NCBI RefSeq assembly: GCF_018614055.1
Contig: NZ_JAGGPB010000001.1
Location: forward strand, 445,209 to 509,208
Direction: 5' to 3'
Source of the DNA: Streptomyces sp. ISL-98
GTDB taxonomy: Bacteria > Actinomycetota > Actinomycetes > Streptomycetales > Streptomycetaceae
Length of the DNA: 64,000 nt
Shown: piece after piece, positions 1 to 8,151 of the stretch
Position numbering within the stretch: position 1 is the first letter of the stretch
How the letters are laid out: each line of letters begins with the position of its first letter
The notes under the pieces: generated by a model
The model's database searches: none
The model's input: only the letters and a program-made list of their open reading frames with translations
Told to the model about the DNA's origin: nothing
Translations under genes and position numbers: made by a program

Positions 1-887
1 GCCAGCTCCTTGAGGTGCTGCTGGTAACGCTCCGGGGAGACGACCTTGACGTTGAAGAGCATCCGGGAGTGGTCGACACCGCAGAGCTCGGCGCACTTGC
101 CCATGAAGGTGCCCTCACGCGTGGGGGTCACCTCGAAGACGTTGGTGTGGCCGGGGATGACGTCCTGCTTCATCAGGAACGGCACCACCCAGAAGGAGTG
201 GATGACGTCGCGCGAACTCAGAACGAAGCGGACCTTCTCGCCCTTCGGCAGCCACAGGGTCGGACCCGGGTTGCCGTTCTGCGGGTTCCGCTCGCCCGGA
301 GTACCGACCGCGTAGACGCCTTCGGCACCTTCGGGGAACTGCTTGGTGTACTTGTCCGGAAGTACGCTGAGCTCCTTGGCGAGCTTCGCGCCCGTGGCGG
401 CGTTGCCGTCCACGTTCTCCACGTAGTTGAAGCCCCAGCTCCACTGGAAGCCGACCACGTTGACGGTGTGGGCCGGCTTGTCATCGAGCGCGAGGAGCTT
501 CGTCTCGTCGCGCGCGGTGAAGTAGAAGAGGACCGAGACGATGATGAGCGGGACCACGGTGTACAGCGCCTCGATGGGCATGTTGTACCGGGTCTGCGGA
601 GGTACCTCCACCTTGGTGCGGCTACGCCGGTGGAAGATGACGCTCCACAGGATCAGGCCCCAGACCAGGACGCCCGTGATGAGCGCTGCCGCCCACGAGC
701 CCTGCCAGAGGGAGAGAATCCTGGGAGCCTCTTCGGTAACCGGGGTAGGCATCCCGAGGCGGGGGAAGTCCTGCCATGTGTACGAGCAACCAGAGGCGGT
801 CGCCAGGACCACGCCCGCGGTCAGCACCTGGAGCAGCTTCCGCCGCATCGGGCGCCGCGACGAGCGGTCGGAGCCGTTGGGACTCAC
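1..887 (-). CDS. ctaC: Cytochrome c oxidase subunit II (3' end beyond window)
   Basis: Subunit II of an aa3-type terminal oxidase; it accepts electrons through the CuA centre on the outer membrane face. The reading frame runs off the window at its C-terminus (last visible residues HLKELA). GTG at 887 is preceded by GGGAAGG. A lipoprotein-type signal ends at Cys34 (LATASGC). Two membrane helices follow at about 66-86 and 106-124, then a cupredoxin domain with the CuA ligand pattern HSFW ... CAELCGVDHSRM. The gene points out of the window, where ctaD (subunit I) would be expected. It is divergent from the cysteine desulfurase gene, with a 338-bp spacer that carries a dyad about 80 bp upstream of the start. 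Confidence 0.95.
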   Translation of the reverse strand, partial: MSPNGSDRSSRRPMRRKLLQVLTAGVVLATASGCSYTWQDFPRLGMPTPVTEEAPRILSLWQGSWAAALITGVLVWGLILWSVIFHRRSRTKVEVPPQTRYNMPIEALYTVVPLIIVSVLFYFTARDETKLLALDDKPAHTVNVVGFQWSWGFNYVENVDGNAATGAKLAKELSVLPDKYTKQFPEGAEGVYAVGTPGERNPQNGNPGPTLWLPKGEKVRFVLSSRDVIHSFWVVPFLMKQDVIPGHTNVFEVTPTREGTFMGKCAELCGVDHSRMLFNVKVVSPERYQQHLKEL

Positions 888-1225
888 GTAGCGCCTTCCC
901 GAGAGTCTCGCCCGCGCGGTCGGTTGCGGCCGTCACGCTGGTCGGTCGCCGGCCCTGACGCGGGCAGGGGTTTGGATGTTTATGCGGACCAAACCCTACT
1001 GGACGCTATTTGGGGTCGCGCGGGGAGGGTGCCCAACGCGCCGTGCCGCTCCCCGAACGAATGGAATCTTGGTGGAATAGGCGCCTCCGCCCGCCTTCTG
1101 ACGGCCCTTCCCCTGGTGAACGCGAGGGTGCGGGAGGGCGGCGGGGGCTGGCGGGCGGATGGCTCGGCGAATGCCCGGGCGGATGCGGGGAGCCCGGTTC
1201 GCGGGTGCGGGGTTAGCGTGGCGAT
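888..1225. other. Divergent intergenic region ctaC / cysteine desulfurase
   Basis: This 338-bp spacer must hold the promoters of both divergent genes. I see one clear inverted repeat (968-996, listed separately) and no convincing coding frame or RNA gene. The rest is GC-rich sequence without recognisable -35/-10 pairs. Confidence 0.5.
968..996. promoter_or_regulatory. Inverted repeat upstream of ctaC, possible operator
   Basis: Perfect 8-bp arms GGGTTTGG (968-975) and CCAAACCC (989-996) are separated by an AT-richer 13-bp spacer, unusual in this GC-rich spacer. The centre lies about 95 bp upstream of the ctaC GTG. No T-tract follows, so an operator is more likely than a terminator. The binding protein is unknown. 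Confidence 0.35.
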
Positions 1226-2608
1226 GTGCCCTACTTCGACGCAGCTTCCTCCGCTCCGCTCCACCCCGTCGCCCGGCAGGCCCTGCTGGCCTCGCTCGAC
1301 GAGGGGTGGGCCGACCCTGCCCGCCTCTACCGCGAGGGGCGGCGTGCCCGGATGCTGCTGGACGCGGCACGGGAAACCGTGGCCGATGCGGTGGGCTGCC
1401 GCCCCGACGAGCTGGTCTTCACCTCTTCGGGCACGCGCGCGGTGCACTCCGGGATCTCCGGAGCCCTCGCCGCGCGGCGACGTGTCGGGCGCCACCTGGT
1501 CGTATCCGCCGTCGAGCACTCCTCGGTGCTGCACTCGGCGGCCGCCCATGAGGAACAGGGCGGTACGTCGACCGAGGTCGAGGTCGACCGGGCGGGCCGC
1601 GTGGCCCCCGGGGCGTACGCCCGGGCCCTGCGCGACGACACCGCGCTCGCCTGCCTCCAGTCCGCCAACCACGAGGTCGGCACGGAGCAGCCCGTGGCCG
1701 AAATCGCACAGGAGTGCCGGGCGGTAGGTGTGCCGCTTCTGGTGGACGCGGCGCAGTCGCTGGGGTGGGGGCGGGTGGAAGGGGACTGGTCACTGCTCAC
1801 CGCGAGTGCGCACAAGTGGGGCGGCCCCGCGGGCGTCGGGCTGCTGGTCGTACGGAAGGGCGTGCGGTTCGCGGCCCAAGGGCCCGCCGACGAGCGGGAG
1901 TCGGGACGCGCGGCCGGTTTCGAGAACCTCCCCGCGATCGTGGCGGCAGCGGCATCACTGCGCGCCGTGCGGGCGGAGGCGGCCGACGAGGCGGCGCGGC
2001 TGCGGGCGCTGGTGGACCGGATCCGGACTCGGGTGCCCGGGCTCGTACCGGATGCCGAGGTGGTGGGCGATCCGGTGCGGCGGCTGCCGCATCTGGTCAC
2101 GTTCTCGTGTCTCTATGTCGACGGGGAGACGCTGCTGCATGAGCTGGACCGGGCCGGTTTCTCGGTTTCGTCCGGATCATCCTGTACAAGCAGCACGCTG
2201 ACGCCCAGCCATGTGCTGCGGGCGATGGGTGTGCTGTCGGAAGGAAATGTGCGGGTTTCGCTGCCGCTCGGGACGACGGAGGAGGACGTCGACCGCTTCC
2301 TGGAGGTGCTGCCGGGCACGGTGGCGGGGGTGCGGGAGCAGCTGGGTGCGCCGCCGGTCGCGGCTTCGGGGACCGGAGAGACGCCGTCCCTCGTCGTGGA
2401 CTCGCTCGGGAAGCGGTGTCCGATCCCGGTGATCGAGCTCGCCAAGGTGATCGGGGATGTGCCGGTCGGGGGGACGGTCACCGTTCTGTCGGACGACGAG
2501 GCGGCGCGGCTGGACATTCCTGCGTGGTGCGTGATGCGCGGGCAGGAGTACGTGGGCGAGCGCGCGGCCGAGCGGGGCGTGGCGTACGTGGTGCGGCGGG
2601 TGGGGTAG
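1226..2608 (+). CDS. Cysteine desulfurase fused to a TusA-like sulfur carrier domain
   Basis: A PLP-dependent NifS/IscS-type enzyme of 460 aa that removes sulfur from cysteine as a protein persulfide. The N-terminal aminotransferase class V domain (about 1-370) has the PLP lysine in SAHKWGG (Lys197) and the sulfur-accepting cysteine in SSCTSS (Cys320). A linker leads to a TusA-like domain (about 388-460) with its CPIP motif at Cys398. The fusion suggests direct hand-over of sulfur from desulfurase to carrier in one chain. GTG 1226 is chosen because the class V N-terminus (PYFDAAS) begins right there. There is no good ribosome site; TAGCGT at 1214 could be a -10 for a leaderless message. A strong terminator follows at once. 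Confidence 0.9.
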   Translation: MPYFDAASSAPLHPVARQALLASLDEGWADPARLYREGRRARMLLDAARETVADAVGCRPDELVFTSSGTRAVHSGISGALAARRRVGRHLVVSAVEHSSVLHSAAAHEEQGGTSTEVEVDRAGRVAPGAYARALRDDTALACLQSANHEVGTEQPVAEIAQECRAVGVPLLVDAAQSLGWGRVEGDWSLLTASAHKWGGPAGVGLLVVRKGVRFAAQGPADERESGRAAGFENLPAIVAAAASLRAVRAEAADEAARLRALVDRIRTRVPGLVPDAEVVGDPVRRLPHLVTFSCLYVDGETLLHELDRAGFSVSSGSSCTSSTLTPSHVLRAMGVLSEGNVRVSLPLGTTEEDVDRFLEVLPGTVAGVREQLGAPPVAASGTGETPSLVVDSLGKRCPIPVIELAKVIGDVPVGGTVTVLSDDEAARLDIPAWCVMRGQEYVGERAAERGVAYVVRRVG

Positions 2609-2609
2609 G

Positions 2610-2659
2610 GGGTGTGCGGCCGCTGCGCGGGGAGAGCCCCGCGCAGCGGCCGCACACCC
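2610..2659. terminator. Bidirectional terminator hairpin
   Basis: A perfect 23-bp stem (2610-2632 with 2637-2659) has a 4-nt AGAG loop. It lies between the convergent desulfurase (stop 2608) and PfkB kinase (stop 2667) genes. There is no U-tract, as is common in Streptomyces, but stem length and position support termination from both sides. Confidence 0.85.
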
Positions 2660-2666
2660 ACACCAC

Positions 2667-3641
2667 TCACACCAGGTGAGTCTGGACCTCTGCGGCTGCG
2701 TCGTGGCCGTAAGCCTTCGTGAAGCGGTCCATGAAGTGGGCGCGGCGCAGCGTGTATTCCTGGGTGCCGAGCGTTTCGATCACCAGGGTCGCCAGCATGC
2801 AGCCGACCTGTGCCGCGCGCTCCAGGCCGACGCCCCAGGCGAGGCCCGACAGGAAGCCGGCGCGGAAGGCGTCGCCGACACCGGTCGGGTCGACCTTGCC
2901 GTCCTCCTCCGGGCAGCCGACCACGATCGGCTCGTCGCCGACGCGCTCGATGCGGACCCCGCGGGAGCCGAGGGTGGTGACGCGGTGGCCGACCTTGGCG
3001 AGGATCTCGGCGTCGGTCCAGCCCGTCTTGGACTCGATGAGCCCCTTCTCGTACTCGTTGGAGAAGAGGTACGTCGCGCCTTCGAGGAGCGTACGGATGT
3101 CATCGCCGGACATGCGGGCGATCTGCTGCGAGAAGTCCGCCGCGAAGGGGATGGAGCGGGTCTTGCACTCCTCGGTGTGGCGGAGCATCGCCTCGGGGTC
3201 GTCCGCGCCGATCAGGACGAGGTCCAGGCCGCCGACGCGCTCGGCGACCGCCTGGAGCTCGATCTGGCGGGCCTCGCTCATCGCGCCCGTGTAGAAAGAG
3301 CCGATCTGGTTGTGGTCGGCGTCGGTGGTGCACACGAAGCGTGCCGTGTGCAGGACCTCGGAGATGCGGACGGATCCGGTGTCCACGCCGTGCCGGTCGA
3401 GCCAGGCGCGGTACTCGTCGAAGTCCGAGCCGGCGGCCCCGACCAGGATCGGCGCCGTGCCGAGCTGACCCATGCCGAAGCAGATGTTGGCACCGACACC
3501 GCCCCGGCGTACGTCGAGGTTGTCGACCAGGAAGGAGAGCGAGACCGTGTGCAGCTGGTCCGCGACCAGCTGGTCGGCGAAGCGGCCGGGGAAGGTCATG
3601 AGGTGGTCGGTGGCGATGGAGCCGGTGACTGCGATACGCAC
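2667..3641 (-). CDS. PfkB-family carbohydrate/adenosine kinase
   Basis: A 324-aa ribokinase/PfkB-family sugar or nucleoside kinase. The N-terminal sheet MRIAVTGSIATDHL and the GGVGANI substrate-site motif are present. The C-terminal signature DPTGVGDAFRAGF carries the catalytic Asp and the anion hole. Actinobacterial members of this subgroup are often annotated adenosine kinase, but sequence alone does not settle the substrate. GTG 3641 is chosen because it gives the canonical VRIAVTG start; an AGGAG lies about 10 nt upstream. The reading frame continues far upstream without a stop, which is typical for this base composition and is not coding. Convergent with the desulfurase gene. Confidence 0.88.
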   Translation of the reverse strand: MRIAVTGSIATDHLMTFPGRFADQLVADQLHTVSLSFLVDNLDVRRGGVGANICFGMGQLGTAPILVGAAGSDFDEYRAWLDRHGVDTGSVRISEVLHTARFVCTTDADHNQIGSFYTGAMSEARQIELQAVAERVGGLDLVLIGADDPEAMLRHTEECKTRSIPFAADFSQQIARMSGDDIRTLLEGATYLFSNEYEKGLIESKTGWTDAEILAKVGHRVTTLGSRGVRIERVGDEPIVVGCPEEDGKVDPTGVGDAFRAGFLSGLAWGVGLERAAQVGCMLATLVIETLGTQEYTLRRAHFMDRFTKAYGHDAAAEVQTHLV

Positions 3642-3720
3642 GGCGAGGACGCTCCTGTGGAGGGGTGGCGTTTGACAGTTCACGCTACCTGGTCGTAGCC
3701 CCACGCACGAAGGGCCAAAA

Positions 3721-3734
3721 CTACCCGATAGTAG
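3721..3734. promoter_or_regulatory. CTACCCG-A-TAGTAG dyad-like motif in the kinase upstream region
   Basis: CTACCCGATAGTAG has CTAC/GTAG ends around a 6-bp centre and is followed by a T6 run. A nearly identical string, CTACCCGCTAGTA, occurs at 53956-53968 just after lipA. It lies between the divergent kinase and small-ORF starts. Function unknown. Confidence 0.25.
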
Positions 3735-3822
3735 GTCTTTTTTCCGGAGGGCCCAGCTGCCTACGGTGCCAGCATCGCGGGACCGCGGACATGCGGCCCC
3801 CAGAGCCACGGGAGCAGCCCGC

Positions 3823-4032
3823 ATGCACAAGCACAGTGTCATGGCACCCGCACCGGCCGAGCACGACGGTGGCCTGGAAGAGCTGCAGGGAGACTGCGCC
3901 CGTATGGTCCCGCACTGGGCGGTGCCCGCGGCGGCCGCTCCCGCGCCCGTACCGGCGTCTCTCATCCACGGCATCACCGTGTCGCCGGCCTCCGCGCGCC
4001 TGGTACGCGGTATGTCCGAATATGGTGGCTGA
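3823..4032 (+). CDS. Small hypothetical protein (69 aa)
   Basis: Short frame from ATG 3823 with a GGGAGC-like ribosome site about 9 nt upstream and TGA at 4032. The protein is His/Ala/Pro-rich (MHKHSVMAPAPAEHDGG) with no signal peptide, membrane segment or domain I recognise. It lies 131 bp ahead of the exported-protein gene in the same direction and may be co-transcribed. Third-position GC looks coding-like, but the short length leaves the call uncertain. Confidence 0.5.
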   Translation: MHKHSVMAPAPAEHDGGLEELQGDCARMVPHWAVPAAAAPAPVPASLIHGITVSPASARLVRGMSEYGG

Positions 4033-4163
4033 GCGGCGGCTGAGCAGCGCCCGATAGGCGCACACGGGGAACCGTGCGCTCCCCCGCTCCGTCCCACCGG
4101 TGTCCCCCGCAAAGGGGATGCGGCATACGGCATGGGACGGCAGTGCAGTCGAAGGAGCGAACG

Positions 4164-5654
4164 GTGAACACCGAGGGACCGGAGAAGGACGCAGTCGGCG
4201 CCCGAGAGCGGCGTTCCCCGCTGGTCGCCGCCTCCGTGGCGGCAGCGGTGCTGCTGGCCGGGGGCGGCGGCGCGTACTGGGCATCGACCGCCGGGGACGG
4301 CGGCGGCAGCGGCAGCGGTACGAAGAGCGGGAGCGGGGCGCCGGGGGCCAACGGCAGTCCGCCGCCGCTCGCCCTCGACGGCTATACGGACGGCTCCTCG
4401 CGGGGTGTGGCGCCCGGCGAGCCCGACCCGAACGGCGTGGTCTACCGCGCCGAGGGCAAGCTGCCCGACGGGCCCGATTCCGCCCCTGTGTACCGGGCGT
4501 CGGGCGCGATCACCGAAGCCGAGGTGGCGCGGCTGGCCAAGGCGCTCGGTGTGGCGGGCAAGCCGCGTATCGAGGGCGGGGCCTGGAAGGTCGGCGTCAC
4601 CAAGGACGGCGCCGGGCCGGTGCTCCAGGTCAACAAGCAGGCGCCGGGCACCTGGAACTTCGCGCAGTACGGCCCCGGGGGCGGCGACAACTGCGAGAAG
4701 GGCAAGCCGTGCCGCGATGCGGCCTTCGGGCCCGGCGGCGGTGGGCAGCCGGTGAGCGAGAAGGCCGCCAAGGAGGCCGCGGCGCCCGTACTGAAGGCGC
4801 TGGGCCAGGACGACGCGAAGCTCGACGCGCGCCAGTTGATGGGCGCGGTACGGGTGGTGAACGCCGATCCGGAGGTGGGCGGGCTGCCGACGTACGGCTG
4901 GGCGACCGGACTCCAGATCGGCTCGGACAGCCAACTGGTCGGTGGCAGCGGGCAGTTGAAGGGCCTGACGAAGGGCGCCGAGTATCCGGTGATCGGCGCG
5001 GACGAGGCGCTGAAGCAGCTGAACAAGGCGGGCGAGGCCGCGGGCCGCATCGGCATCGGCGGCTGCGCCACGCCCGTACCGCACGGTGACAATCCCGACA
5101 ACAAGCCCGCCAAGCAGGACGACAGGGCCCAGGCGCCCTGCGAGCCGGGCGCCGGAAAGGTGCCGGATGCACCGGACCCGGTGACCGTCGGCCGTGCGAC
5201 CTTCGGACTCGCGGCGCAGTACGTCGGGGGTCGGCAGGCGCTCGTACCCTCATGGCTCTTCGAGGTGAAGCCGGGGGGCGACGCACAGCCGTTCACGATC
5301 ACGCATCCCGCGGTCGACCCCGACTACCTGGTCAAGCCGTCGGTGCCGCCGAAGGAGAGCGCTCCGCCGGAGAGCGACACCGATACGCCGTCGATGCGCC
5401 ACGTCCAGTCGTACGCCGCTGACGGGCGTGAGCTCACCGTGCACTTCTGGGGCGGCGCGTGCAGCACGTACGACGCGAAGGCGAACGAGGAGAACGGGGT
5501 GGTGAAGGTGAAGATCGTCGAAACCAACCCGGACCCGGAGCGCGTCTGCATCTTGATCGCCAAGGAGCTGTCAGACAAGGTGACGCTCGACAAGCCTCTG
5601 GACGGCCGCAAGGTCGTGGATCAGCGGAGCGGCGAGACCGTGCCGAAGAAGTAG
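4164..5654 (+). CDS. Exported, membrane-anchored hypothetical protein
   Basis: A 496-aa protein of unknown function. A short basic N-terminus precedes one hydrophobic segment at about 19-42, followed by a Gly/Ser-rich linker and a large extracytoplasmic domain. Anchored or secreted topology is therefore likely. Four cysteines in the patterns DNCEKGKPC and GGCATPVP...APC, plus later GACSTYD and RVCIL, could form disulfides outside the cell. GTG 4164 has a strong GAAGGAG site 6 nt upstream. The gene stands alone and ends at a clear bidirectional terminator shared with the convergent Fe-S carrier gene. I recognise no catalytic motif. Confidence 0.8.
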   Translation: MNTEGPEKDAVGARERRSPLVAASVAAAVLLAGGGGAYWASTAGDGGGSGSGTKSGSGAPGANGSPPPLALDGYTDGSSRGVAPGEPDPNGVVYRAEGKLPDGPDSAPVYRASGAITEAEVARLAKALGVAGKPRIEGGAWKVGVTKDGAGPVLQVNKQAPGTWNFAQYGPGGGDNCEKGKPCRDAAFGPGGGGQPVSEKAAKEAAAPVLKALGQDDAKLDARQLMGAVRVVNADPEVGGLPTYGWATGLQIGSDSQLVGGSGQLKGLTKGAEYPVIGADEALKQLNKAGEAAGRIGIGGCATPVPHGDNPDNKPAKQDDRAQAPCEPGAGKVPDAPDPVTVGRATFGLAAQYVGGRQALVPSWLFEVKPGGDAQPFTITHPAVDPDYLVKPSVPPKESAPPESDTDTPSMRHVQSYAADGRELTVHFWGGACSTYDAKANEENGVVKVKIVETNPDPERVCILIAKELSDKVTLDKPLDGRKVVDQRSGETVPKK

Positions 5655-5681
5655 GCCCGTACACCCCGTACACGCGGAAAA

Positions 5682-5711
5682 GGCGGCGGCCCCTGGTCGG
5701 GGGCCGCCGCC
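5682..5711. terminator. Bidirectional terminator
   Basis: A 12-bp perfect stem GGCGGCGGCCCC/GGGGCCGCCGCC with loop TGGTCG is flanked by AAAA on the left and TTCTT on the right, so it works in both directions. It lies between the convergent exported-protein gene (stop 5654) and the Fe-S carrier gene (stop 5750). Confidence 0.9.
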
Positions 5712-5749
5712 TTCTTCGCGTTCGCGCGGTCGGGCTTGCGCGCTCAGGC

Positions 5750-6106
5750 CTAGCTGAACGAGTCGCCGCAGGCGCAGGAGCCGGTGGCGTTCGGGTTGTC
5801 GATCGTGAAGCCCTGCTTCTCGATGGTGTCGACGAAGTCGATGGAGGCGCCGCCCAGGTACGGGGCGCTCATGCGGTCGGTGACGACCTTGACGCCGTCG
5901 AAGTCCTTGATGACATCGCCGTCGAGCGAGCGCTCGTCGAAGAACAGCTGGTATCGCAGACCGGAGCAGCCGCCGGGCTGAACGGCGACGCGCAGGGCCA
6001 GGTCCTCACGGCCTTCCTGGTCCAGCAGGGCCTTGACCTTGGCCGCGGCGGCGTCGGACAGGAGAATGCCGTCGCTCACGGTGGTCTTGTCGTCCTGAAC
6101 GGACAT
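5750..6106 (-). CDS. erpA: A-type iron-sulfur cluster insertion protein (ErpA/HesB family)
   Basis: A 118-aa scaffold/carrier that delivers Fe-S clusters to apo-enzymes. It has the three conserved cysteines of the A-type family: one in PGGCSGLRY and two in the C-terminal CAC motif (GSCACGDSF). Length is typical. ATG 6106 follows GGGAGAG with good spacing. The gene is divergent from nadA, whose product is a [4Fe-4S] enzyme. That makes a supply relationship attractive, though this is inference from context. It ends at the bidirectional terminator at 5682-5711. Confidence 0.92.
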   Translation of the reverse strand: MSVQDDKTTVSDGILLSDAAAAKVKALLDQEGREDLALRVAVQPGGCSGLRYQLFFDERSLDGDVIKDFDGVKVVTDRMSAPYLGGASIDFVDTIEKQGFTIDNPNATGSCACGDSFS

Positions 6107-6277
6107 CTACATCTCTCCCGGGTTGTACGGACTGCTTGCCGACCTTTGCAACCGGCGCGGCCGCGGATTCATTCCGGGCCTGAGCGCTTGCCTTGCCCTT
6201 TCATGCTCGCACACCCGATTCGACGGGGGCACGTGGCTGGGCACCGGCAGAATTCGTCACATGGACGACATGGGCAT

Positions 6278-6324
6278 CGTCAAAGTGACGTGAAGCAGTT
6301 ATGATAGATAGCGTCAAATCGACG
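6278..6324 (+). promoter_or_regulatory. nadA promoter with two repeated operator-like boxes
   Basis: Two similar 13-mers, CGTCAAAGTGACG (6278-6290) and CGTCAAATCGACG (6312-6324), are each internally palindromic (CGTCA/TGACG and CGTC/GACG). They start 34 bp apart and flank TATGAT (6300-6305), a good -10 hexamer. The layout, two boxes around a -10 about 50 bp before nadA, looks like a repressor site. The regulator is not identified. Confidence 0.5.
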
Positions 6325-6352
6325 AAAAGGCTTTGCAGAGAAGAAAGGGTGC

Positions 6353-7543
6353 GTGTTCGTGACCACCGCCCAGCCACTGGACGTCCAGCCGACGCCTCTC
6401 GCCCTGCTGCTGCTCGGCCGCGAGGCCGACGCCAAGAGCGAGCGCGGCGTCGACTGTCCCGGCGACCTGCCCTCCCCCTCCGACCCGGACCTGGTGGAAC
6501 GCGCCCGCGCGGCCAAGGAAAAGCTCGGGGACAAGGTCTTCGTCCTCGGCCACCACTACCAGCGTGACGAGGTCATCCAGTTCGCCGACGTCACCGGGGA
6601 CTCGTTCAAGCTGGCCAAGGACGCGGCCGCCAGGCCGGAGGCCGAGTACATCGTCTTCTGCGGTGTGCACTTCATGGCCGAGTCCGCGGACATTCTGACC
6701 TCCGACGACCAGAAGGTCGTCCTGCCCGACCTGGCGGCCGGCTGCTCGATGGCCGACATGGCCACCGCCGAGCAGGTCGCCGAGTGCTGGGACGTGCTGA
6801 CCGAGGCCGGAGTGGCCGAGCAGGTCGTCCCCGTCTCGTACATGAACTCCTCCGCCGACATCAAGGCGTTCACCGGCAAGCACGGCGGCACGATCTGTAC
6901 GTCGTCGAACGCGAAGCGGGCGCTGGACTGGGCCTTCGAGCAGGGGGGGCCACGGCAGAACAAGGTTCTTTTCCTGCCCGACCAGCACCTCGGGCGCAAC
7001 ACCGCCGTGCGGGACATGGGCATGTCGCTGGACGACTGTGTCCTGTACAACCCGCACAAGCCGAACGGCGGCCTGACCGTCGAGCAGCTGCGCAACGCGA
7101 AGATGATCCTGTGGCGCGGGCACTGCTCGGTGCACGGGCGCTTCTCGCTCGACTCCGTCAATGACGTGCGCGAGCGCATCCCGGGCGTCAATGTGCTCGT
7201 ACACCCCGAGTGCAAGCACGAGGTCGTGGCGGCTGCGGACTACGTCGGTTCGACGGAGTACATCATCAAGAAGCTGGAGGCGGCTCCGGCCGGCTCGAAG
7301 TGGGCCATCGGGACCGAGCTCAACCTGGTCCGGCGCGTCGCGAACGCACACCCGGACAAGGAGGTCGTCTTCCTCGACAAGACGGTCTGCTTCTGCTCGA
7401 CGATGAACCGGATCGACCTGCCGCACCTGGTGTGGGCCCTGGAGTCGCTGGCCGAGGGCAACCTGGTCAACCGCATCGAGGTCGACCGCGAGACCGAGCA
7501 GTTCGCGAAGCTCGCGCTGGAGCGGATGCTGGCGCTGCCGTAG
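6353..7543 (+). CDS. nadA: Quinolinate synthase A
   Basis: Condenses iminoaspartate (made by NadB) with dihydroxyacetone phosphate to give quinolinate for de novo NAD synthesis, using a [4Fe-4S] cluster. The 396-aa protein shows the long-form NadA landmarks: GHHYQRDEVIQFAD, the cluster cysteines in FCGVHFMAES, HPECKHEV and KTVCFCSTMNRI, and NPHKPNGG and WRGHCSVHGRF in the active site. Starts at GTG 6353 or 6359 are both possible; AAAGGG lies just upstream and 6353 gives the more usual spacing to the far G-run. No nadB or nadC follows. Instead a terminator and a YCII gene follow, so the usual nad operon partners are elsewhere. Confidence 0.95.
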   Translation: MFVTTAQPLDVQPTPLALLLLGREADAKSERGVDCPGDLPSPSDPDLVERARAAKEKLGDKVFVLGHHYQRDEVIQFADVTGDSFKLAKDAAARPEAEYIVFCGVHFMAESADILTSDDQKVVLPDLAAGCSMADMATAEQVAECWDVLTEAGVAEQVVPVSYMNSSADIKAFTGKHGGTICTSSNAKRALDWAFEQGGPRQNKVLFLPDQHLGRNTAVRDMGMSLDDCVLYNPHKPNGGLTVEQLRNAKMILWRGHCSVHGRFSLDSVNDVRERIPGVNVLVHPECKHEVVAAADYVGSTEYIIKKLEAAPAGSKWAIGTELNLVRRVANAHPDKEVVFLDKTVCFCSTMNRIDLPHLVWALESLAEGNLVNRIEVDRETEQFAKLALERMLALP

Positions 7544-7580
7544 CTGCGAAGCTCCTGAGCCTTTCTCGTACGTCGTACAT

Positions 7581-7615
7581 CGCACCCCCTGACGCCCGCC
7601 GCGTCAGGGGGTGCG
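7581..7615 (+). terminator. nadA terminator
   Basis: Perfect 15-bp stem (7581-7595 with 7601-7615) with loop CCGCC, 38 nt after the nadA stop. It separates nadA from the YCII gene. Confidence 0.85.
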
Positions 7616-7662
7616 GTACGTCGGCTCAGCTGCCACCGTGGAGACGAGAAAGGGTGAGGCCT

Positions 7663-8064
7663 ATGCAGTACATGATCCAGATGAACGTGCCTGCCGATGA
7701 GTGGGACGGCATGATGGCGTCGTTCTCGAAGGACGACATGCTGGCGATGTTCGCGCACATGGACGCGCTCAACCAGGAGCTCGGCGCGGCGGGTGAGCTG
7801 GTGGAGGCCCGTGGTCTCGGCGGGCCCTCGATGGTCAAGACGGTACGGGCGACGGACGACGGCCGGGCGAAGGTGACGGACGGGCCCGCGGAGCCGGGGC
7901 GCATTCTGGCCGGCTACTGGGTGGTCGACGTCAAGGACGAGGACCGCGCCCTCGAAATCGCGGCGAGGGCGTCGGCCTGCCCCGGCCCGGGCGGGAAGCC
8001 GGGCAACGATCCGGTCGAGGTGCACGCCGTACCGGAGGGGCCGCCGGAGGTTCCCGAGGGCTGA
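7663..8064 (+). CDS. YCII-domain protein
   Basis: A 133-aa member of the YCII/DGPF superfamily, small dimeric alpha-beta proteins of mostly unknown function, some linked to sigma-factor genes. The N-terminal strand MQYMIQM, a central acidic helix, the DGPAEPGRILAGYWVVDV stretch (the family's DGPF-like loop) and the C-terminal VEVHAV strand all fit. ATG 7663 follows AAAGGGTGAG. It has its own position between two terminators, so it is probably monocistronic. No enzymatic residues can be assigned. Confidence 0.8.
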   Translation: MQYMIQMNVPADEWDGMMASFSKDDMLAMFAHMDALNQELGAAGELVEARGLGGPSMVKTVRATDDGRAKVTDGPAEPGRILAGYWVVDVKDEDRALEIAARASACPGPGGKPGNDPVEVHAVPEGPPEVPEG

Positions 8065-8094
8065 ACGGGCGGCTGAACGGGCTGGCTGAACGGG

Positions 8095-8132
8095 GCGAGC
8101 CCCGGCCCCCTGAAGAGGGGACCGGGGCTCGC
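8095..8132. terminator. Bidirectional terminator
   Basis: Stem GCGAGCCCCGG (8095-8105) with CCGGGGCTCGC (8122-8132), continued by CCCC/GGGG after one C-A mismatch; loop TGAAGA. It lies between the convergent YCII gene and the RND pump gene. Confidence 0.85.
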
Positions 8133-8151
8133 TGCCGTTCTGTCGTACGGA

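Noticed and set aside
2667..5084. 805-aa form of the PfkB kinase
   Set aside because: The extra 480 residues are non-coding upstream frame with low complexity and overlap two plus-strand genes. The kinase fold begins at 3641.
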